A stretch of DNA of 64,000 nt from Nansenia antarctica. Lineage: Eukaryota > Chordata > Actinopteri > Argentiniformes > Microstomatidae. The stretch lies in NCBI GenBank assembly GCA_963989245.1, contig OZ022351.1, positions 30,415,391-30,479,390 of the forward strand, in the 5' to 3' direction. A program made the translations under genes and the position numbers. Of the stretch, positions 56,556-64,000 are shown in pieces (the first letter of the stretch is position 1; every line of letters begins with the position of its first letter). Below the pieces are notes generated by a model, which made no database searches, was not told the DNA's origin, and worked only from the letters and a program-made list of their open reading frames with translations.

Positions 56556-56830
56556 CAGCTCTGTACTGACCATTGTATCTAGCAGCTCTCTGCTTCATTC
56601 ATCAATCACTCCAACTCCTACCGTCAGGTCGGCGCCTCCGTTGTTGTTCAAGCTAGTGTCGCTTTCCCAGTCTTTGTGTAATAAGTGAACACGTTGTAAT
56701 GTTTGCCCTCTAGCACAGTTATAAACTTAATAAATGACTCGTGTTGTCTTCAGTCTCAGCACTGTGTGCGTTTATTGATCCGCCATCTTAGTTCCACATC
56801 GCGTTTCCTGGTCTCGCGAGAATAACTGAC
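56556..56830 (+). repeat. Left inverted end of the ISL2EU-like element
   Basis: Pairs with 61700-61974 with a few percent difference, weakening beyond GATCCGCCAT. Confidence 0.88.
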
Positions 56831-57012
56831 CAATATCCTAAGGCGTCATATTTATATTTTTAAAAACCTGTTATTAAACTAATTATTATTGTGTATGGCA
56901 GCACTTCTTGGAAAAAGGGAGTTGTAAAATATGATGCATCTGATATACTATAAACCATATTAAAGAGCTCCGGACGTCACGTAACTTTGTTTCCGGCGGC
57001 AGAGTAGAGAAA

Positions 57013-57640
57013 ATGGATGCCAGCGCCAGTAGCAACAAAGGACGCTCCATCGCTAAACTAAATAGATTGAACATTACCGACTCTATTCAAGACAGTGTTA
57101 ATGCATGCTTTTGTTATTACCCGTTTGGACTATTGTAACAGTCTCCTTTCTGGTCTTCTCTCAGAAAGCTATTGGCCAGCTGCAATTAATCCAAAATGCA
57201 GCAGCGAGAGTTTCAACCAAAACAAGCAGAAGAGCTCATATAACTCCTATTTTAGAGTCTCTACACTGGCTTCCTGTTAAGTTCAGGATGCATTCTCATT
57301 TTATGCACCCAGATTGTGGAATGCACTGCCAGTTTACATTAGGGACGCAACCTCAGCACATTATGTTCAAGTCAAGACTAAAAACCCATCTTTTTAATAT
57401 TGCCTTTAAATGACTAAATAATTAAATGATGATTATATAATGATTGGAGCACTTTGTGCTGCAACATTTTGCAGGAAAAGCGCTATACAAATAAAAGTTA
57501 CTATTATTATTATTATTAGAAAAAGAAACCGCCGTCCCTGATCTGCGCTATGGTGACATATACAACTACCTCATCAACTTCTCCTCTTACTACACAGGAG
57601 AATCCCTTAAGGCCTTTAAAGTCCTTGTAATGTTAACCAC
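57013..57640 (+). pseudogene. Second gene of the ISL2EU-like element, broken
   Basis: 57013-57090 reads MDASASSNKGRSIAKLNRLN and ITDSIQD. After a LINE (57088-57530) the frame resumes with ETAVPDLRYGDIYNYLINFS and YYTGESLKAFKVL up to a donor-like CTT|GTAATG. The YGDxYNYL..YT..SLKAFK block is the conserved start of fish proteins that carry a YqaJ nuclease domain further on; that domain is not present here. Confidence 0.55.
57088..57530 (+). mobile_element. LINE 3' fragment with (TTA)n tail
   Basis: LMHAFVITRLDYCNSLLSGL, LQLIQNAAARVSTKTSRRAH, LHWLPVKF, then MFKSRLKTHLFNIAFK and the GCGCTATACAAATAAA tail. A stretch between VKFR and MHSHF is deleted. Confidence 0.88.
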
Positions 57641-57699
57641 ATGGGGCAGGGGCCTTTGGTCCCCCCCCCCCTTGCTGAAAGAGCCCCTTTGCACCCCCC

Positions 57700-58025
57700 T
57701 GCTGAAAGCATTCCAAACCGTGGCTCCCAGGCTTTGGAATGCGCTGCCCTTGGATCTTAGATCAGCGGTCTTGGTCTCTCTGTTTTAAAAAAACAACTAA
57801 AGACTGTCTTGAATAGACAGGCTTTTGGGGCTTTCTGTGTCCTGTTGATGTTGCTGTACACCTGTTGTCTGTTCCTTATTCTTATTTTCACTTGTTTGCC
57901 TGTTTTAACCTGCTATGACTTTCGCTCTTTTATTATGTTTCTTCTTTATTGTGTTCTCTATATGTAAAGCACTTTGTGACCCTTGGTCTGGGAAAGGTGC
58001 TATACAAATACATTTTACTTACTTA
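57700..58025 (+). mobile_element. LINE 3' end
   Basis: LWNALPLDLRSA-type end, ACAGGCTTTTGGGGC, CTGCTATGACTTTCG and ACCCTTGGTCTGGGAAAGGT; inverse of 7745-8090. Confidence 0.85.
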
Positions 58026-58389
58026 CTTAACCGTTCTAAACCTGTGCCTAACCCTAGGGTCGGGGGGGGGGGGGAACAAAGGCGTCGTTTCAGAAGGGGG
58101 GCCAAAAGGAAGACCCCAGCTACGTAACCCCTTCTGTACACACGTGAGTGCTGTTTCATCTGATCAATGCTCTGAAATCTGTATTGTTCATTATTACAGG
58201 TTAATCATTCCCAGAGATGGAACGAGACTCCCTTGAAGCCCTGGGTTGTGACCAGGGGGGGCGGCGATGTGGGACTGGGTGAGTGCTGCTCCCATGTCAG
58301 CTCTGTTGTTCAAGATGTCGAAGCATAACGATGAGAGGGAGAGCTATCTGTAACATCTAAGAAGCACAAGTGGGGTATACCAGGAGGGT

Positions 58390-58676
58390 TCCCACACCTT
58401 CTGAAACAATCAAATTCAAGCACCTTTCAAGCACTTTCAAGACTCAATTCCCTCAAATTCAAGGATCCAACACGGCATAGTTTGAGACAGATCTAGATGA
58501 GAATTTATAGAATAGGAACTATCCGCTCACAGACAACAATTAAAAAGAGAGAGAGAGGGGGGAGAATTCAAGCACTTTCAATGACTCATGTCTGTTTTCA
58601 AAAACTTTTAAGACCTTGATTTCTTTTTCTCAAATTCACAAACTTTCAAGGATTTCAAGGACCCGTGGGAACCCTG
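58390..58676. mobile_element. hAT-type MITE, 287 bp
   Basis: Ends GGTTCCCACACC and GGGACCC..GTGGGAACCCTG inverted; interior repeats CAAATTCAAGCAC and CTTTCAAG. Flanked by ACCAGGAG at 58379-58386 region and 58677-58684, a probable 8-bp target duplication; the left end seems to have lost its first three bases. Confidence 0.75.
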
Positions 58677-58816
58677 ACCAGGAGCAGAGTCTATGAAAGG
58701 AGTGGAATATCTGCAAGCCATACAACAACACACAACAACACACACAACACACAACGAAACAAAAAAGAGATCTTCCAAAGACCACTCCACCATTTGGTGT
58801 GAGCTGCACAGCAACC

Positions 58817-58865
58817 TCACACACACACACACACACACACAGACACAGACACAGACGCAGACACA

Positions 58866-58910
<45 letters not shown>
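58817..58910. repeat. (CA)n microsatellite with CAGA interruptions
   Basis: CA units with a central ACAGAC block at 58840-58868. Confidence 0.95.
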
Positions 58911-60290
58911 CCTCTCTAAATGCTGCACACAAGAGGGAAAGGTCATAAAGCCAGCAGTTCTCTCTGTTGTGAGGGAGTATGCAGAGTCCTATGTGCCAAA
59001 GGCTGTAATCCTATAATATATACTGTATATACCCGGTATATGTAATCCTAGATCTGCCAGATCCCCTGACAAATCTCTATGACAAGCAGGCAAGAGAATT
59101 GACCTAGCAGAGTTACAAGACCGAGCAGAAGCACTGTTTGAAAACCTAACTGTGACCCAAGAACAGCTACATTTAGGAATATATAAATGTATAAATAAGC
59201 CACGTGTTAATATTGAAATGTAAAATGGTAATGTAGCCTACCACATATGTATACTGTCAGTGTAAAATGCTAGTGACTATTTTCACAGAGAGCCGTAAGA
59301 ATAGACATACAATTTTTTTGGGCCTAGATAGCTCGGTCGCAAACGCAAAATGCATTTGTTGATACATCTTCTCCAACCGTTCTCATCATATTTTCAGAGT
59401 GATATTGTAGAGCAGGAGACTTGGACACAGTCAAAGTCCAGAACCTGGTTTGATCAGAGAAGTGGTAGAATTACAGCATCGAACTTCAGGGCAGCCACAA
59501 TGACAGACATCTAAAAGCCATCAGAGTCCCTCATAAGAAAGATACGCTACCCAAAGTCTCAGAGCTTCACCACTGAGGCTACCAGGTATTTATGAGTGTA
59601 GAAGATCTTAAGATAAGATACAGTAAGGTTTTAGGACTTGGTAAGGTTAAGTATGGACCCCATTCTTGTTTTAACACACAATATAGACTAGAGGTCTCCC
59701 GATACCAGTATTCAAGGTTTGTTTATTAGGACAATGCATTTTGGACGTCCTATACATGAGTGTGTGTCTTGTCTTGCAACAGCATGATATGTGCAGCGGT
59801 GTAAATATGCTGGGATTTAGCCTAGGGCTATCCACCCGTAGTCCTACTCCTAACATAAGACAGAGACGGACCTCGAAACATCAAATACAATACTAAACAA
59901 CACTATCATTACTAACATTATAGACATCACTAACGGTATAAACAACACTAACATCACTAACATTATGTACATAGCTAACACAAGATATTGGTATCGGATA
60001 TCGGCCAATATTCTATTGATATTAGGCAGTAATAGCCTACTGTCTGAAAGATATCTAAAACTCACTTTGTTGTTCCAGATGGGGATGCAAGAACGAGGAC
60101 CTTGCCCGGAGCTGCTATGAGACGCAGTCTTGCAAAGGTCTTGCTCCTAAATTCATAGGGGAGAGATATCCTTACAGAGTCCCTCTCCAGCCTTATATAA
60201 CTAGATCTGGCACTAGTCTGCTGTACAATACATTAACGCAGTGTCTGAAAAGCTCAGAAACAGTAGTCGGATCTACACCAAAATAAAAAA
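58911..60290. other. Interior of the ISL2EU-like element, no gene seen
   Basis: Unassigned. 59870-60000 has degenerate CACTAACATTA/CATCACTAAC tandem motifs; 59990-60030 a GGATATCGGCCAATA motif. The missing transposase core would be expected here on the minus strand; I do not find it. Confidence 0.4.
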
Positions 60291-60292
60291 AA

Positions 60293-61474
60293 TTAAAAAT
60301 CGAAAGATAAATTCATCCTGAGCTTAATCAGGGTAAGCATACACTGTCGAAATAACGTTAAGCAGGACTTGTGTTTGAGGTAGGGAGCTACACTGTGAAA
60401 CACAGTCATCAGCAACCTATACGTTTGTAAACCTGTGAGCATGTTAACCTTTTTATCGTCGTCCTGTAGACTCGTCTCATCCAGTGCGGTTTTTTTTATT
60501 TTATCTTTTAACAACATGTCTTCAGTTCTCAAGGCCCGGCATTCCAACTCAAGAGACTGGACGTGTTTCTTACAGTTTTCACTCTCACAAGTTGGAGTTG
60601 CCGGTTCTGATTCTGCATGCTCTTCATCAAGAGAAGGCTCAGGCTGGACATGTTCATGTTCATGTTCAAGAAGTTCATTACGGGGAACATTACATTCATT
60701 CACCTGGTTTGCAGTAGATGTTGTAGAGGTCTGCTCCTTGCTGCTGTCCATGGCGTAGCTGTGGACCTGGACTGCAGTGGGCTGAGGTGCAGTAGATGTT
60801 GCAGAGGTCTGCTCCTTGCTGCTGTCTTTGGCGTAACTGTGGTCTTGATGGCAGTGTTGTGATGGCGGTGCAGCTGATGAAGACTGGCCTGCTCGCAGCT
60901 GATGATCCCGTCTTTGGAGCCTGCTCTTCTGTCTCCTCTGGAACAATTCTAACCTCATCTTCAGTCGTATCTTCTCTGGGGAGGGTACGTGGTGGAAGAT
61001 GGATGGGACGTAGTCTGGTGACAGAGGGTTTTCACTCTTTTCCCCTAAAGACAAAACATGTCCCACGTCATTTAAATGAACACAGGGCTTCTCACAGTTT
61101 TAACTACTCATGCATTAGCCACACAACATAACACAGCACAGCACATCATACTATACTGCAAAGGTTAAGCTTAGCCCACTTGTTACTAGTAATGACTTAA
61201 ATTACACTTGTCAGAAACATTTAACGTTAAGCTACACAAAAAAAGCATTGTGTAATGTTTGCTGACCTGATATAAAGTGGTCACTGCACACGCGGAATCC
61301 ACTACTGCCTGTGGGGTCCCATCTTTTGTTTTTCGTCTTTTTGCTGGGTGCCCACTTTAAGGCCGTTATCCATTTACTCCGTCTTTCAGGGTCTTTGGGG
61401 ATCCTATAAAATGCTTTCGCTTCCTCCTTTGCTCGTACGTTATGGCATCCCGGCGCACAGCAATAATCTGGCAT
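60293..61474 (-). pseudogene. THAP-domain protein (transposase N-terminal part)
   Basis: Two exons, 61474-61267 and 61044-60293, joined by a GTCAGC..TTTAG intron in phase 1; 319 aa. Residues 1-90 are a THAP zinc finger: C5, C10, W35, C63, H66, F67, followed by DYVPSIF, the family's AVPTIF-like motif created only by the splice. After this comes a basic stretch, two copies of SYAxDSSKEQTS, an acidic region, a coiled-coil-like segment (CRALRTEDMLLKDKIKK) and NMLTGLQTYRLLMTVFHSVA, ending LIKLRMNLSFDF. The last part is the lead-in to a DDE_Tnp_4 domain, which is absent, so the transposase is truncated. The THAP module could still bind DNA if expressed. Confidence 0.78.
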
Positions 61475-61699
61475 GGTCCTAACGTCAGCTGTGCTGTTAC
61501 CAGCCTAAGTTAGTGCTGGATAACATGACATCAAACCGGGTTACGTAAGTGCAAGAGATCCTTCGGCAAGAGAATATGTCCACGATGCGAAAATTAGCTT
61601 CCAAAATTAATTAATAATCGGCGCTTCTCTGCCAAAATGGTAGCGTTAAGGACTATTACTCGGATTTCCGGGTTGCGTGACGTAGGCGTAGGATAGACG

Positions 61700-61974
61700 T
61701 CAGCTATTCCCGCGAGACCAATGAACGGGATGTGGGACTTAAAATGGCGGATCAATAAACACACACAGTGCTGAGACTGAAGACAACACGAGTCATTTAT
61801 TAAGTTTATAACTGTGCTAGAGGGCAAACATTACAACATGTTCACTTATTACACAAAGACTGGGAAAGCGACACTAGCTTGAACAACAACGGAGGCGCCG
61901 ACCTGACGGTAGGAGTTGGAGTGATTGATGAATGAAGCAGAGAGCTGCTAGATACAATGGTCAGTACAGAGCTG
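61700..61974 (-). repeat. Right inverted end of the ISL2EU-like element
   Basis: Inverse of 56556-56830; the THAP gene starts 226 bases inside it. Confidence 0.88.
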
Positions 61975-62154
61975 ATTAGATGAGCTAGTCTGCGTTTCCA
62001 GGTGAGAGAGTAATGTCAAAATGACATTATCTGACTGCATTGCCCACAGCAATCCAATATTCAATTATAATTATGTTATAAATTGATATGGATCAATTTA
62101 TACCTCTTATTAGATTATACATACTGTAACTCTGGTTGTTATATTTGCCTTTTG
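61975..62154. other. No gene seen
   Basis: AT-rich flank of the transposon. Confidence 0.35.
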
Positions 62155-62159
62155 GGTGA

Positions 62160-62240
62160 CAGCAAAAGAGAGAGAGAGGAGGATAGAGAGGGAGAGAGAG
62201 CAGGATGGTGCACCAGAGAGAGAGAGAGAGCAAGAACCAG
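62160..62240. repeat. Degenerate (GA)n
   Basis: GAGAGAGAGAGGAGG-type purine tract in two blocks. Confidence 0.85.
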
Positions 62241-62289
62241 GTGAGAAAGTGGACAGGTAGTCAAGACCACATAAGTAAGTAGCCTTGAG

Positions 62290-62440
62290 AACCGATGGTT
62301 CTGGAGCCTAATGGCCCAGGGCAGGAGCCTATCTCCTGTTTCCGTAGCGTGAGGCGGCTTAATGTACAAGTACACCCCCTGCCTGGACATGACGCTGGTA
62401 TGTCGCAGGGTCTTACCCCCCTGGGGGGGGGGTCCATGCC
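62290..62440 (-). repeat. Dispersed repeat, inverse of 13015-13140
   Basis: Same landmarks on the minus strand (GGGTAAGACCCTGC, CATGTCCAGG, AGGAGATAGGCTCCTGCCCT). Confidence 0.75.
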
Positions 62441-62627
62441 ACGGTCCATGCCACCCCCCCAAGGCAGCAAACCTAGGGGAAACACTGGTGTTGTCAAATG
62501 TACAGTTTGCATGGTAGGCTACAACTTAATATATCATTGTATTTTGACACAGTGTTTGCCCAAGATTATTTGTAGCCAGTGAAGACCTCAACAACTGTAT
62601 TGAGCAGGTGTTCTGTTGTTTTTACAG

Positions 62628-62764
62628 CCGTCTTGAAGGTTGCAGTTCCTCAGTCTGCCACTGGGACCTCCATTGTCACTGTGCGCCCCAACCTAGTCGG
62701 GAAAGCTCCTGTCACTCTGACATCACTTCAGGCTGGAGTTCGCATGGTCGTGCCTGCCCAAACG
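62628..62764 (+). CDS. Single exon resembling HCFC1 (host cell factor 1)
   Basis: Between TGTTTTTACAG and GTATGA lies a 137-base open exon (phase 1 in, phase 0 out): AVLKVAVPQSATGTSIVTVR, PNLVGKAPVTLTSLQAGVRM and VVPAQT. This Val/Thr/Pro-rich pattern is the basic-region stretch of vertebrate HCFC1 that follows the Kelch propeller; the KAPVT.TSL.AGVRMVVP run is what I recognise. HCFC1 is a nuclear scaffold linking transcription factors to chromatin enzymes. No other HCFC1 exon is visible in this window: upstream are transposons and zinc-finger genes, downstream a LINE. It may be a stray duplicated exon, or the 5' part may lie elsewhere. Confidence 0.6.
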
Positions 62765-62859
62765 GTATGAAATCATTTATTATCAATCATTTATTTTGTG
62801 CTGTTCCAGTATTAAGAATGAACAATTATTAGTACTGTTGATACAGAAGTCATCAGTAG

Positions 62860-64000
62860 CCAACAAAGCACTGATCCACAGGCTATTCACATCATAGCGG
62901 GGGACTTCAATCATGTCGACCTGAAGGCAGTACTACCCAAGTTCTATCAGCATGTGAAATGTGCAACGAGAGGAGAAAAAACACTGGATAAGGTATACAC
63001 CAACATCAAACGTGCTTACAAGGCTAGTCCGCTAGCTCATCTAGGCATGTCTGACCATGTGTCAATCCTCCTGATTCCTGCATACACTACAATGGGGAAA
63101 AGTGCTCCCATCACCACTAAGACTGTCAGAACCTGGCCAGAAGGGTCCGCTCCACTGCAGATCTACCTAAATGACACCCTATGGCAGGATTATGAGCATG
63201 AGGACCTGGAACAGTACACGTCGTCGGTTCTGAACCACATAGTGAACTGCACCAACTCAGTCACCGTGGACAAACGGGTCCGGGTCTACCCCAACACGAA
63301 GCCATGGATGACTGGGAAGGTCCAAAAACTGATCAACGAGAGGGACAACGCCTTCTTCGCAGGGAAGAGCACACCGCTGTACAGCTCCACCAGGGCCAAC
63401 CTAAAGCGAGGCATCAAAGCGGCCAAGGCAGAGCACAGAGAGAAGATTGAGGAATGCGTCCTGAGCAACGACTCCAGGCGGATGTGGCAGGGGGTTCAGC
63501 AGATGACAAACTTCAGAGCCAACAGGCTCACAGCCGCAGAGGACGACCCCCTGCTGGCGGGAAAGCTGAACACCTTCTACGCCCGGTTCGACGAGGGGCG
63601 ACGGAGGTAACCGCAACACAAACACCACTCTCTCCAGCTCTCAGCAGCCTCACCCTCACAGAGCATGAAGTGAGACGCGTACTGAAGGCGGTGGACCCCA
63701 GGAAAGCCTCGGGGCCGGATGGCGTCCTGGGACGGGTGCTGAGAGACTGCGCCGACCAGCTGGCCGGGGTTTTCACCAACATCTTTAACCAGTCCCTGTC
63801 CCAGGCCACCGTCCCACCCTGCCTGAAAACCTCAACTATCATCCCAGTCCCGAAGAAAAGAACGGTGAGCTGCCTAAACGACTACCGCCCGGTGGCACTC
63901 ACACCAATCATCATGAAGTGCTTCGAGAAACTAGTCCGGGCCCACATACTCACACGCCTCCCGCCCAACCTGGATCCATACCAGTTCGCCTACAGAGCCC
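62860..64000 (+). mobile_element. LINE, endonuclease end and reverse-transcriptase start (runs off edge)
   Basis: IIAGDFNHVDLKAVLPKFYQ, LDKVYTNIKRAYKASPLAHL, SDHVSILLIPAY close the endonuclease. A linker follows (WMTGKVQKLINERDNAFFAG, KLNTFYARFDEG). After a frameshift near 63605 the RT begins: RKASGPDGVLGRVLRDCADQ, LKTSTIIPVPKK, NDYRPVALTPIIMKCFEKLV, LDPYQFAYRA. Same family as 20.3-21.0 kb. The first part of the endonuclease is missing. Confidence 0.92.

Larger units (their letters stand above)
56556..61974. mobile_element. Decayed ISL2EU-like DNA transposon
   Basis: About 275-base inverted ends: 56556-56830 and 61700-61974, both starting CAGCTCTGTACTGACCATTG and containing CCTACCGTCAGGTCGGCGCC and GATCCGCCAT. 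Two genes face inward: a THAP-domain gene (minus, from 61474) and the start of a second gene (plus, from 57013) whose surviving piece resembles the N-terminal part of YqaJ-nuclease proteins. That pair is characteristic of ISL2EU elements. The DDE catalytic domain and the YqaJ domain are missing; LINEs and a MITE fill the middle. No clear target duplication. Confidence 0.65.

Overview
The window looks like a repeat-rich accessory region of a teleost fish genome. Coding sequence is split by introns with GT..AG borders. There are two C2H2 zinc-finger genes of the fish type (acidic KLEEED leader exons plus one long finger exon). Most of the remaining DNA is transposons and their relics: piggyBac, hAT, Tc1/mariner, an ISL2EU-like element, a Harbinger-type MITE, LTR and non-LTR retrotransposons, tRNA-derived SINEs and (CA)n, (GA)n and (TAA)n tracts. 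Nothing suggests a prokaryotic or organellar source.

Layout. 1-1.9 kb is a 12-bp minisatellite with almost no C on the + strand. 2.3-3.5 kb holds duplicated repeat pieces and a (CA)n tract. 3572-6601 is a complete piggyBac-type transposon with TTAA borders and an intact two-exon transposase. 6.6-8.4 kb is LINE debris. 8.6-10.3 kb is a broken copy of the zinc-finger leader exons carrying a MITE. 11633-12925 is an internally deleted hAT with an 8-bp target duplication. 14283-18073 is an LTR retrotransposon that lost most of pol. 19.2-24.55 kb is zinc-finger gene 1 (+ strand, three exons, about 625 aa); its second intron filled with a Tc1 relic and two LINEs. 27663-29736 is a second non-autonomous hAT. 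30.6-55.1 kb spans zinc-finger gene 2 (- strand, three exons, about 818 aa, 23 fingers). Its roughly 20.6-kb intron contains a long-inverted-repeat element with 28-bp subterminal repeats, a LINE with a 24-bp target duplication, a MITE block that splits an unnamed cysteine-rich gene, and a seven-exon hAT-derived gene (ZNF862-like) that is open in every exon. 56.6-62.0 kb is a decayed ISL2EU-like transposon with inverted ends, a THAP-domain gene and pieces of a second gene. 62628-62764 is one exon resembling HCFC1. The last 1.1 kb is a LINE running off the end.

How it fits together. The zinc-finger leader exons occur three times (8.6-10.3, 19.1-20.1 and 55.4-53.3 kb), two direct and one inverted, so the region grew by duplication of a zinc-finger unit and was then heavily invaded. 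Nested insertions give a relative order of events: Tc1 before LINE in intron 2 of gene 1; inverted-repeat element before LINE at 37.3 kb; leader-exon duplication before the MITE at 9.7 kb. The loci that look able to encode full products are the piggyBac transposase, the two zinc-finger genes and the ZNF862-like gene (its 5' exon is not identified). All functions are read from sequence motifs; no alignment or database search was run.
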